NCBI GenBank assembly: GCA_903916255.1
Contig: CAIWVW010000057.1
Location: forward strand, 1-53,404
Source of the DNA: an uncultured Bacteroidota bacterium
GTDB taxonomy: Bacteria > Bacteroidota > Bacteroidia > JABEUT01
DNA: 53,404 nucleotides
Direction: 5' to 3'
Shown here: one piece after another, positions 7,984 to 16,342 of the stretch
Layout of the letters: every line of letters starts with the position of its first letter
Numbering within the stretch: the first letter of the stretch is position 1
Notes under the pieces: model-generated
The model's database searches: none
What the model was told of the DNA's origin: nothing
The model's input: only the letters and a program-made list of their open reading frames with translations
Position numbers and translations under genes: made by a program

Positions 7984-10530
7984 TTGACTAAAGTGCTCAA
8001 GGGTAAATTCAAATTTTTATTTGTTGTATCCTGCTTATTTTTATTTCTTCACAAGGCTGCCGTATGTCAGTCTCAACGGGAGCCTTCGGGAAAAACTGCC
8101 ACTATTTATGGCATTGTTACCGATAGTGCCGGGCAGCCGCTGCAATCAGTTTTGGTGGGTATAACAGGGAGTGTTCTGACCCCTGCATATTCTGATAGCC
8201 TGGGTAAATTTTCGTATTCCGTACCTGCCGGAAAAGAGCTTGAAATAGGGTTTTTCCATTTCGGTTATGTAACCCGTCTTCTGAAAGTGAATTTGAAAGA
8301 AGGGGAACGATATGAATACAACCCTGCCATGCGTTATTCTTCCAGCCACATGCTCGATACCGCCAGTATTGTCAGCCTGAAACATAATACGCAAGGCATG
8401 ACGGAACTTAATACTTCGGTAATAACTTCAATACCTATGCCTTCCGGCGATTTTAATGCCATATTAACAACCATGCCCGGCGTGGCTACCCGCAGTGAAT
8501 TAGGTTCGGAATATTCGGTGCGTGGCGGCGGATATGATGAAAACCTTGTATATGTGAACGGAATAGAAGTGTACCGCCCATTTTTAATTGAGAATGGTGA
8601 ACAGGAAGGGCTCAGCTTTATAAATCCCGATATGGTTCAGTCTGCCTATTTCTCTGCCGGAGGATTCGAGGCTCAATATGGCGATAAAATGTCATCGGTA
8701 TTGGATGTAACCTATAAAAAACCTACTGCTTTTGCCGCTTCTGTTTCGGGTAGTTTGCTGGGTGCAACACTCCATTTGGAAGGAGTCGACAAAAGCCATC
8801 GCTTTACATGGATTTTCGGCGCGCGGTATAAAACCAATCAATATTTGCTAAACTCGCTGGATGTGCAAGGTTCATACAAACCCAAGTTTGGCGACGCACA
8901 ACTGTATATGACCTATGCAATAACCGACCGCCTCGAACTGGATGTGCTGGGGAATGCTTCCATAAATATTTACCAGTTTGTTCCGCAAACTGAAACAGCC
9001 AAATTCGGTACCGTTAGCCAGGCTTATCAATTGCAAGTATATTTTCAGGGGCAGGAAGTAGACCAATATTTAACCTTTACAGGAGCGGCCTCCTTAAATT
9101 ATACCGCCAGCGGAAAAGTAAAACTCAGGCTTATATATTCCCAATATTCCGACCAGGAACAACAAGATTACGACATTTTAGGCGAATACCTCATCAGCCA
9201 GTTAAATTCAAATTTAGGCAGTTCAAATTTAGGAAAACCTGCCTTTGATTTAGGTGTCGGCAGTTACCTTAACCATGCCCGCGATGATATAAATGCAATG
9301 GTATACAGCTGGCAGCATAAAGGTTCATTCGATTACCATACCGGCGACCAGTTGCTGTGGGGAGCCACCTTCCAGCATGAAGTAGTGACCAGCCAGATAA
9401 GCCAATGGAATTTTATCGACTCGGCGGGATATTCACTTCCATACAATCCTTACGTATTGCAATTGCAGAATACAGTAAAAGCTGCCGATTCGCTTCAATC
9501 GAACAGGGTGATGGGCTACATTGAGAATATAGATAAATGGCACTTTGGCGGAAACTCTTCACTTATAATTACCGAAGGGGTACGTGCCAATTATTGGGAT
9601 ATGAATGGGCAAACAGCAGTCAGTCCGCGAGGCTCCATTGCATTTAAACCCAACTGGAGGAGGGATGTGCTTTTCCGCCTTGCAAGCGGTATTTATTACC
9701 AACCGCCGTTTTACAGGGAACTCATAGACATGTACGGTAACTTGCATACTAATGTAAAAGACCAGGAATCTGTTCACTACTTAGCAGGGATGGATTACAA
9801 TTTCAAAGCATGGACAAGGCCCTTTAAATTGGTTGTAGAGGCCTATTACAAGCAACTGGTAAGTGTTATTCCGTATGATATAGATAATGTATACGTGAAT
9901 TATTATCCCACACAAACTGCCCATGGATATGCTGCCGGTGTCGACAGTAAAATTGGCGGAGAATTTGTGCAGGGGCTGGAATCATGGGCCAGTGTGTCCA
10001 TATTAGATGCGCGATATACGATTAACAATGCCTACACCACTATTAATTATAATATCTACGGGCAGGATGTGAGCACCGGCGTAGCTGATAAAACAGTGGC
10101 ATATAGTGAACAACTTCCGGTTTATTCCATGCCGATGCCATTAGACCAGCGTGTAACTTTCAGTATGTTTTTTCAGGATTACCTGCCGAGGTTCCCAAAC
10201 TTTAAAGTCAACCTTAATTTAATTTTCGGAACAGGCCTTCCGTTTGGCCCTCCGGGCGATGAATATGACCAGGTTTTTCGCTCACCACCTTACGAACGGG
10301 TAGATATTGGCGGCTCGTATCTTATACTCGGTAAAAGAGGGCAAAAGAATAACACGGGCGCTAAAAAATATTTTAAAAAACTATGGATAGGCATTGAAGT
10401 GTTTAACCTCCTGCAGGCGAACAACGTAATTTCTTATGAATGGGTTGCCGATGTAAGCGGAAACAAATATGCCGTGCCTAATTATCTTACAGCAAGGGAA
10501 GTGAATTTGAGATTGATGCTGGAGTTTTAA
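7984..10530 (+). CDS. TonB-dependent outer-membrane receptor with N-terminal carboxypeptidase-regulatory-like domain
   Basis: An 848-residue protein: signal peptide (about 1-28), carboxypeptidase-regulatory-like domain (about 38-110, beginning IYGIVTDSAGQPLQSVLV), plug domain (about 145-240, with LTTMPGVATRSELGSEYSVR and GGGYDENLVYVNGIEVYRP, the classic plug signature), then a 22-strand-type barrel to a terminal hydrophobic residue (LRLMLEF). It imports a substrate across the outer membrane using TonB energy. At under 900 residues and with no SusD gene beside it, it is not a typical SusC; it is closer to the general outer-membrane receptor group. A local duplication encodes NSNLG/SSNLG near residue 410. 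The start is TTG at 7984 (GTG at 7993 is an alternative); no ATG fits before the signal peptide. The ligand is unknown. Confidence 0.88.
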   Translation: MTKVLKGKFKFLFVVSCLFLFLHKAAVCQSQREPSGKTATIYGIVTDSAGQPLQSVLVGITGSVLTPAYSDSLGKFSYSVPAGKELEIGFFHFGYVTRLLKVNLKEGERYEYNPAMRYSSSHMLDTASIVSLKHNTQGMTELNTSVITSIPMPSGDFNAILTTMPGVATRSELGSEYSVRGGGYDENLVYVNGIEVYRPFLIENGEQEGLSFINPDMVQSAYFSAGGFEAQYGDKMSSVLDVTYKKPTAFAASVSGSLLGATLHLEGVDKSHRFTWIFGARYKTNQYLLNSLDVQGSYKPKFGDAQLYMTYAITDRLELDVLGNASINIYQFVPQTETAKFGTVSQAYQLQVYFQGQEVDQYLTFTGAASLNYTASGKVKLRLIYSQYSDQEQQDYDILGEYLISQLNSNLGSSNLGKPAFDLGVGSYLNHARDDINAMVYSWQHKGSFDYHTGDQLLWGATFQHEVVTSQISQWNFIDSAGYSLPYNPYVLQLQNTVKAADSLQSNRVMGYIENIDKWHFGGNSSLIITEGVRANYWDMNGQTAVSPRGSIAFKPNWRRDVLFRLASGIYYQPPFYRELIDMYGNLHTNVKDQESVHYLAGMDYNFKAWTRPFKLVVEAYYKQLVSVIPYDIDNVYVNYYPTQTAHGYAAGVDSKIGGEFVQGLESWASVSILDARYTINNAYTTINYNIYGQDVSTGVADKTVAYSEQLPVYSMPMPLDQRVTFSMFFQDYLPRFPNFKVNLNLIFGTGLPFGPPGDEYDQVFRSPPYERVDIGGSYLILGKRGQKNNTGAKKYFKKLWIGIEVFNLLQANNVISYEWVADVSGNKYAVPNYLTAREVNLRLMLEF

Positions 10531-10613
10531 TACTTTTTAATCAGGCAGAAGTTCCCCTTCTTCATTAACAATTTTTAACGCGGAAACTCTTTTAAAACAA
10601 GTATTCCCGTTTG

Positions 10614-10621
10614 TAAATTTG
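10614..10621 (+). promoter_or_regulatory. -7 promoter element TAAATTTG for the 58-codon gene
   Basis: TAAATTTG is a perfect match to TAnnTTTG. A TTTT tract at 10590-10593 lies 20 bases upstream where the -33 TTTG is expected. Transcription from here would give a leader of about 70 bases before the ATG at 10701. Confidence 0.55.
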
Positions 10622-10700
10622 CGATAGCTAAAAAATAAATAGATAACTTAATAAAAAGGTACCATTGTAATTTAATGTTTAACCCTAAAAACAATAAAGT

Positions 10701-10877
10701 ATGAAAAAGTATCGGATTATTGAAAGAATCAGTAGATTGTTCAAAAGGAAAGCATACACCTATAAACTCAAGAGGGCTGTGTCGCAATCGCAAGAGCGGG
10801 TTTCGCAGGAACTATCAAGTATTGAGAACACCTTTAAAGATGGCAGAACAGAGATGCCTAAATATCTGTATATATAA
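10701..10877 (+). CDS. Small hypothetical protein (58 residues), stand-alone transcription unit
   Basis: The ATG at 10701 opens a 58-codon frame beginning MKKYRIIERISRLFKRK and ending TEMPKYLYI. The product is strongly basic at the N-terminus (about ten K/R in the first 25 residues) with a polar helical middle (AVSQSQERVSQELSSIENTF, a possible short amphipathic helix). There is no signal peptide, cysteine pair or membrane segment. It is flanked by its own promoter-like element (10614-10621) and a strong intrinsic terminator (10945-10976), giving a predicted transcript of about 350 bases that is not shared with either neighbour. I do not recognise the family. The regulatory packaging is the main reason for calling it real; a structured non-coding RNA is the alternative. 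Confidence 0.55.
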   Translation: MKKYRIIERISRLFKRKAYTYKLKRAVSQSQERVSQELSSIENTFKDGRTEMPKYLYI

Positions 10878-10944
10878 TTTCCGCTTATACAGATTTCAAA
10901 ACAAACATATCATAGCAGGTAATAAATTGTTTGTTTTCTTGCAG

Positions 10945-10976
10945 GCGGGCTTGCAAATGCAGCCCGCTTTAATTTT
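10945..10976 (+). terminator. Intrinsic terminator after the 58-codon gene
   Basis: GCGGGCT at 10945-10951 pairs with AGCCCGC at 10961-10967 and the stem extends inward with GC pairs around an AAAT loop, followed by TTTAATTTT. It is oriented to end the small plus-strand gene. Confidence 0.8.
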
Positions 10977-11006
10977 ATAAGGCAATTACATTTATCGGTA
11001 AAAAAA

Positions 11007-12776
11007 TTACTCCGCATATATCTTCTCCACTGCCCACTTATATTTTTCTAAAATAAATTTGCGTTTCAGTTTCAGGGTAGGGGTAAGTTCTCCACCAATG
11101 GTGGTCCATTCGTCGGGGAGGAGTTCATATCGCTTCACCTGTTCCACATGGCCAAAGTTTGTATTTAAACGGTCGCGTTCGGCATCGAATAAACGAAGAA
11201 CTTTATCGTTTTGTATAAGCATATTGTGTGCACTTATCTCCACATTATTGTCTTTGCACCATGCTTCCAGGTTGTGGAAATTAGGAACAATTAATGCACC
11301 GGTAAACTTGCGTCCGTCGCCCACCACCATTATCTGCGATATGTATGGAGATTCCTTAAATTTATTTTCGATAGGCTGCGGCGCCACATATTTTCCGCCC
11401 GAGGTTTTTAATAATTCTTTTTTCCGGTCGGTAATCATCAGGAATTTATTGTCGAGGAAAACACCAATGTCGCCCGTATGGAACCAGCCATCCCTGTCTA
11501 TCGCTTCCATGGTAAGGTCGGGGCGTTTGTAGTAGCCCATCATTACGCCCGGGCTCTTGCATAATATTTCACCGTCATCGGCAATTTTAATTTCCACACC
11601 GGGAATTAAAGGTCCCACTGTTCCGAACTTGGCATCGCCCGGCGTAAGCCTGTTTACCGAAATAACGGGTGATGTTTCCGTAAGCCCATATCCTTCAAGT
11701 ACAGGTATCCCTGCCGCCCAGAATATGCGCTGCAGCCTGGGTTGCAGCGGTGCGCTGCCAGAAGCGATTACTTTAATATTTCCGCCTACGCCTTCCTGCC
11801 ATTTTTTAAATACCAGCTTGCGCGCAATGCTCAACTGGAAATCATACCACCAACCATTGGCATGGTTCATTTCAAAGCGCACACCCAAATCAACGGCCCA
11901 AAAGAAAAGTATCTTTTTAATTCCGGTTAATGTATTTCCCACTGCGAGCACTTTATCGTAAACTTTTTCCAACACCCTTGGAACAGCTACAAATACATCA
12001 GGTTTCACTTCTTTCAAGTTGTCGCCGATGGCATCAATGCTTTCAGCATAATAAATAGAGATGCCTAAGTATTGGTATAGATAATTCAGCATTCGTTCAT
12101 ATACATGGCAGAGCGGAAGAAAACTTAATGCTTTCCCATACTCGTTTACCGGGACAAATACTTTGGAGGCTTCGGCATTGCTTACAATATTATTATGTGA
12201 TAGCATTACACCCTTTGGCGTTCCTGTAGTTCCGGAAGTATATATCATGGTGGCTAAATCAGCCGGGCTGATAGACCTTTTTACTTCTTCCAGCTTTTCG
12301 GGTACAGGTTTTTTTTCGCCGATACTCAAAAATTCTTTCCAATGGGGGGCTCCATTTATTTCATCGAATGTATGAACATTTTTTATAGTAGAAATTTCTT
12401 TTGCAATAACCTTAATACGGCCATACAACTTTTCGTCGGAAACAAAAACATATTTTATTTCCGCATCGGTAAAAATAAATTTATAGTCATCATCACTGAT
12501 GGTGGGATAGATGGGCACATGAATGGCTCCGGTCATTAAAATAGCCAAATCGACGAAGTTCCATTCAATACGGTTATTCGAGCAAATGGTAGCTATTTTA
12601 TCGCCTTTTATAATTCCCGCATCTATAAATCCATAGGCTAAATTTTCGGCTGTGGAAATAAATTTTTCCGTACTTATTTTCAACCATGAACCGTTTACTT
12701 TAGATGCAATGCAATCTTCCTTTGGATATTTTTCTTTTTGAAGATAGGGGATATCGAATATGCGGAGGGAATCCAT
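11007..12776 (-). CDS. Long-chain fatty acid-CoA ligase (AMP-forming)
   Basis: A 589-residue ANL-superfamily enzyme. The ATP-binding motif YTSGTTGTPKG is at residues 179-189, the acyl/adenylate motif GYGLTETSPVISVN follows near 375, and the hinge with GWFHTGDIG near 435 and TDRKKELLKTSGGKYVAP near 460 are the regions characteristic of long-chain acyl-CoA synthetases of the FAA1/FadD15 type. It activates fatty acids to acyl-CoA through an acyl-AMP intermediate, feeding beta-oxidation or phospholipid remodelling; it is cytosolic or membrane-peripheral. The length is normal for this subgroup. It is transcribed alone, separated from the upstream adhesin gene by a 44-bp palindromic terminator. Chain-length preference is not readable. 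Confidence 0.92.
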   Translation of the reverse strand: MDSLRIFDIPYLQKEKYPKEDCIASKVNGSWLKISTEKFISTAENLAYGFIDAGIIKGDKIATICSNNRIEWNFVDLAILMTGAIHVPIYPTISDDDYKFIFTDAEIKYVFVSDEKLYGRIKVIAKEISTIKNVHTFDEINGAPHWKEFLSIGEKKPVPEKLEEVKRSISPADLATMIYTSGTTGTPKGVMLSHNNIVSNAEASKVFVPVNEYGKALSFLPLCHVYERMLNYLYQYLGISIYYAESIDAIGDNLKEVKPDVFVAVPRVLEKVYDKVLAVGNTLTGIKKILFFWAVDLGVRFEMNHANGWWYDFQLSIARKLVFKKWQEGVGGNIKVIASGSAPLQPRLQRIFWAAGIPVLEGYGLTETSPVISVNRLTPGDAKFGTVGPLIPGVEIKIADDGEILCKSPGVMMGYYKRPDLTMEAIDRDGWFHTGDIGVFLDNKFLMITDRKKELLKTSGGKYVAPQPIENKFKESPYISQIMVVGDGRKFTGALIVPNFHNLEAWCKDNNVEISAHNMLIQNDKVLRLFDAERDRLNTNFGHVEQVKRYELLPDEWTTIGGELTPTLKLKRKFILEKYKWAVEKIYAE

Positions 12777-12853
12777 AATGGTATTAATGATAGTTATAAA
12801 AAACCAAGATACTATTATTTTTAATTCCTGTTCTGCTTTTGCAAAGCATATAT

Positions 12854-12897
12854 CGTTTTTTACCCTGAAACAACATGTTGTTTCAGGGTAAAAAACG
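12854..12897. terminator. Perfect 44-bp palindrome, probable bidirectional terminator
   Basis: The arms 12854-12875 and 12876-12897 are exact reverse complements with no spacer (CGTTTTTTACCCTGAAACAA and two further bases, then the mirror arm). The arms start and end with T6/A6 tracts, so either strand yields a GC-containing hairpin followed by U residues. It lies just past the stop of the adhesin gene at 12916 on the minus strand, where a terminator is expected. Confidence 0.75.
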
Positions 12898-12915
12898 AGG
12901 GATTACAAAATTTAT

Positions 12916-15900
12916 TTATTTAACATTTGGGCTGGCCGTTGGAGGCGCCGCCTTAATCAATGGTACTGATTGCACTTTCTCGTAATTGAATTTAGGGAAG
13001 CGCAAATCGGCATAATTGTTTCCGGGCTCTCCTGCTTTCAGCTTCTTCTCTGCACGGTTGGCTATCACTTCATACGTAAACGAAGCGCCGGATGTGCCGT
13101 GGTTCATTTCCACTACGTCGAAGCCTGTGGCAGTGCGGTTTGTAACATATACATTATTCGGGCATTCGTCATTCATGGTAATAATTACGCGAAGCGGATG
13201 CTTTTCATTAATGGTTACATTGGATGCATAAATAGGGTCAAGGTCGATATGAACTTTTCCATTAACAAGCGAGGATGTGCCATAGTCCTGGAATAATACT
13301 TCAGGCGATTCATTGCAAAACATGGAACGCATGTTGCCTTCTTTATCTTCCACTAATGTGGCTTTTGTTCCGCCTGCGGTAAAGTTTCCGGATACGGTTA
13401 AGTTGCCTAACCCGTTGATATTTCCTGTAGCGTTCATGTTTCCGGCTGCGTTTATATTACCCGATGCGTTTACGTTGGTAAGAGTATATATACTGGAATC
13501 GGAATAGACACCGAAGTAGTTAGTTCCATTATAATAAGCGGTATAAATAAAACAATGGCCTGTGTTGTTGGAGAAATAACCTCCTGCAGAACCGTTGGAA
13601 TTATTGGCATCGCCATATACGGCAACCGGGCCTATGCCATAAATACCATACGATGTACCATTTCCTTCTGTTCCGGTATTGCCGGAACCATAAACGCCAA
13701 CACTGCTGGGTGCAACACCTTCTACACCATATGTACTGCCGGTACCGTATATTCCAACACCGCCTGCATTTGTACCATAAATAGCATATCCATTGGGTTG
13801 AGAACTTTGTCCATATAACCCGATACCTGTTCCACCGCTTGCATAACCTGCCGAATTAATACCTGCCAACGCAGTTCCGGCAGAATTTGAATTATTAACC
13901 TGGTGTGCAAAATTTAAGAGTGGTGGGCCGGGCTGATTGGCAGTTTCAATCAAATTATACGTACTTAAAGGCAATGTTGTATTTTGGATTAAAGGGTTGG
14001 TTCCGAATTGTACGTTGCTGGCTGTGCTCATGTAAGCGCCATTATTGGCAGTAATAGTACTTGAAAAAGTTGTAGCAGGGTTAATCCATTGCAATGTTGC
14101 ATTGGCTCCTGTGCTTGCCAGTACATAGTTGGTTGCAGCGGCAACATTGGTAGGCAGTGTCATAGTATAGGTGGCAGCTGTAGTATTGGGAGAGACAAGG
14201 GTAACGCTGTTTGCGCTTGTGTTGGCAAAAAGTAAAGAACCCTGTTTTGAACTCACCGTACCTACTTGGGCAATACCATTAACGTGTAATAAATTAGCAG
14301 GTGATGTTGTACCTATACCTACATAAGTAGGAGTTGCTGTTTGACCCAGCACTATGGCATTACTGATGCTTACAGAAGCGTTATATCCTATAGCGCCTGC
14401 ATTGGTTAATGCGGCGGATGCTACGTTTGCCCCATAGCCTAAAGCAGTATTATCGGTTCCAGTGGTATTTGTAGTCAAGGCATTGTAACCAATTGCAGTA
14501 TTGCCGCTTCCGGAATTGTTTAAGTTTAATGCCGTGTAACCAATCGCTGTATTGGTAGAGCCGGTAGTATTTGCAACAAGAGCTTGTGAACCTATAGCCG
14601 TATTCTGATAGCCATTTGTTGCTAATGTCGGCTGGTTCACTTTTAATGCGTTGAATCCAACAGCAGTGTTATCGGTAGCCCAGGGAGTGCTGGCATTAAT
14701 AAAACTTTGAGTTTGCAATGCTCCGCTGCCCACTGCTACGTTCTGTTTGGCGTAAGTATTGGCTGTTAGTGTATTGTATCCTAATCCGGTATTGTCATTT
14801 GCAGAAACATTCGCTGCCATAGAATTATAACCAAGTGCAGTATTATTAAGCCCTGTGTTATTGGCTGCAGTAGCAGAACCCTCAAGCGCCTGGTATCCTA
14901 CAGCAACATTTGTGTTATTAAATGCTACTGCCTGGCTATTGGCGTAGTACATTGCATAATAACCTATTGCAGTACCACTGTTTCCTGCAACATTACTAAA
15001 CATTGTGTTTATTCCTAGGGCTGTATTATTGCCTCCCGTTGTATTATTTTCTCCTGATTGTTCTCCAATCATGGTATTACTACCGCCTGTAGTAGTATGA
15101 AACATAGCTGACATTCCTACCGCCGTATTATTGCTTCCGCTTGCATTATTTACTCCATAAAGCGCCTGAGCACCAATAGCGGTATTTCCAAACAGAGCTA
15201 CAGCCGCACCGGGCATAGCATTGAAACCTACAGCAGTATTCAGGTTAGAGCCCGATGTAACATTACTTAATGCATTGGAACCTATGGCCACACTTTGCTG
15301 GCTGGTAGTGTTCGATTTCATAGCCTGGTAACCAATAGCAGTATTTGCCTGGTTTGCAGCAGCAGTATTTACGTTCCCTGCCAGATAACCCAAAAAGGTA
15401 TTCGCGCCACTGTTGGTTCCGGTATTATCTTCAATTCTTCCGGCTTTACTTCCATCCACTTTAAGGGTTAATGGAACATCAGTAGTGGTTCCTAAAAAAT
15501 TGGTTCCGTCAACAATATTATTGTTTCCTGTAATTAACCAGGCAGTGGAAAGTGTTGCTCCGGAGTTAAATACATATAGCCAGGTATTAGCCGGAGTGCC
15601 TGTAGGGCCTGTCCAATAATAATAACCAGCACCGCTTAAGCCGTTGCTTGTAGATGTACTTGTATTATATACCAGTAATCCGGCAGGGCCGGGATTGGGA
15701 ACAGGCGCTAATACTGTTGTGCTTGTTAAAACAACCTGTGGTGCTAAAAACGCCATGGAGCCGGTGTTACTCAAATCGAGAATGGCAGAAGCGCTTGCAG
15801 AAGTGCCGGAAGTGTTGATGGCAACATTTTGTGCCTGTGCAGCGAACGTTGTAATTGCGAAAATGCCAATTAAGCTGAAACGCAGGGTTGAGTTTTTCAT
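12916..15900 (-). CDS. Large YadA-head-like repeat protein (adhesin / tail-fibre-like)
   Basis: A 994-residue secreted protein: signal peptide (ending AAQAQ near residue 24); an N-terminal region with SASAILDLSNTGSMAFLAP, common at the start of Bacteroidota tail-fibre-like proteins; then about 20 head repeats at about residues 165-510 of the form NTAIGYNAL/NTALGYNSM, the left-handed beta-roll motif of YadA/trimeric autotransporter heads. A second repeat set with GIYG/GVYG units follows at about 690-790, then GNINAAGN-type stalk units (about 845-865). The C-terminus is not the S74 intramolecular chaperone usual for such fibres; instead residues about 870-975 form a compact domain (VLFQDYGTSSLVNGKVHIDL, then TATGFDVVEMNHGTSGASF). 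No T9SS sorting signal or membrane anchor is visible, so the export and anchoring route is unclear. A surface adhesin role is inferred. Confidence 0.75.
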   Translation of the reverse strand: MKNSTLRFSLIGIFAITTFAAQAQNVAINTSGTSASASAILDLSNTGSMAFLAPQVVLTSTTVLAPVPNPGPAGLLVYNTSTSTSNGLSGAGYYYWTGPTGTPANTWLYVFNSGATLSTAWLITGNNNIVDGTNFLGTTTDVPLTLKVDGSKAGRIEDNTGTNSGANTFLGYLAGNVNTAAANQANTAIGYQAMKSNTTSQQSVAIGSNALSNVTSGSNLNTAVGFNAMPGAAVALFGNTAIGAQALYGVNNASGSNNTAVGMSAMFHTTTGGSNTMIGEQSGENNTTGGNNTALGINTMFSNVAGNSGTAIGYYAMYYANSQAVAFNNTNVAVGYQALEGSATAANNTGLNNTALGYNSMAANVSANDNTGLGYNTLTANTYAKQNVAVGSGALQTQSFINASTPWATDNTAVGFNALKVNQPTLATNGYQNTAIGSQALVANTTGSTNTAIGYTALNLNNSGSGNTAIGYNALTTNTTGTDNTALGYGANVASAALTNAGAIGYNASVSISNAIVLGQTATPTYVGIGTTSPANLLHVNGIAQVGTVSSKQGSLLFANTSANSVTLVSPNTTAATYTMTLPTNVAAATNYVLASTGANATLQWINPATTFSSTITANNGAYMSTASNVQFGTNPLIQNTTLPLSTYNLIETANQPGPPLLNFAHQVNNSNSAGTALAGINSAGYASGGTGIGLYGQSSQPNGYAIYGTNAGGVGIYGTGSTYGVEGVAPSSVGVYGSGNTGTEGNGTSYGIYGIGPVAVYGDANNSNGSAGGYFSNNTGHCFIYTAYYNGTNYFGVYSDSSIYTLTNVNASGNINAAGNMNATGNINGLGNLTVSGNFTAGGTKATLVEDKEGNMRSMFCNESPEVLFQDYGTSSLVNGKVHIDLDPIYASNVTINEKHPLRVIITMNDECPNNVYVTNRTATGFDVVEMNHGTSGASFTYEVIANRAEKKLKAGEPGNNYADLRFPKFNYEKVQSVPLIKAAPPTASPNVK

Positions 15901-16342
15901 AGGTAGAAGGGTTAGTAGCTTTTTATAATAGGTCTTTTATTAAAAGATGATGCAATTTATTACAAGTTTTTGAATTTTAATGATTTTTTACGTGTTATTT
16001 TTCAGGGGGTTGATTATTAGAAATTTCTATAAGTGATAAATATCATATTGGCAAGCATGAATAACAGTTTACTAAAATGCAACTATAATAATGCATTAAT
16101 AGTTGATAATAAGTTAGTTAAATAATAAGGCAGACAAACAGGTGCTTTCAAATAAACTTCTATCAATGTATACCTTAACAATGGCATAATGTCACAATCT
16201 ATACCCTATTGATTTTTTCAATAAAAGCCAGCTAATAAATAACAGGGAATATTTAAGGATAAACCCCCTTAATAACTATTGAAAAGTTTATGCCGTCTCT
16301 GCTTCTTATAAATCCCTAAATTCGCAACCGAAAAATTACAAC
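15901..16342. other. Divergent intergenic region between adhesin and carB
   Basis: This 442-bp AT-rich gap holds the promoters of two divergent genes and no convincing gene. A near-palindrome at 16081-16104 (AACTAT on the left, ATGCAT core, ATAGTT on the right) could be a protein-binding site. A short inverted repeat TATTGA/TCAATA lies near 16208-16226. A weak -7 match TAAATTCG at 16317-16324 lies 19 bases before the carB ATG. Confidence 0.4.

Noticed and set aside
13555-15400. Repeat-rich stretch as a possible CRISPR or microsatellite array
   Set aside because: The repeats follow the codon pattern of the YadA-like head units (NTAIGYNAL), vary in length and sequence, and lie within one open frame; there are no constant repeat and unique spacer units.
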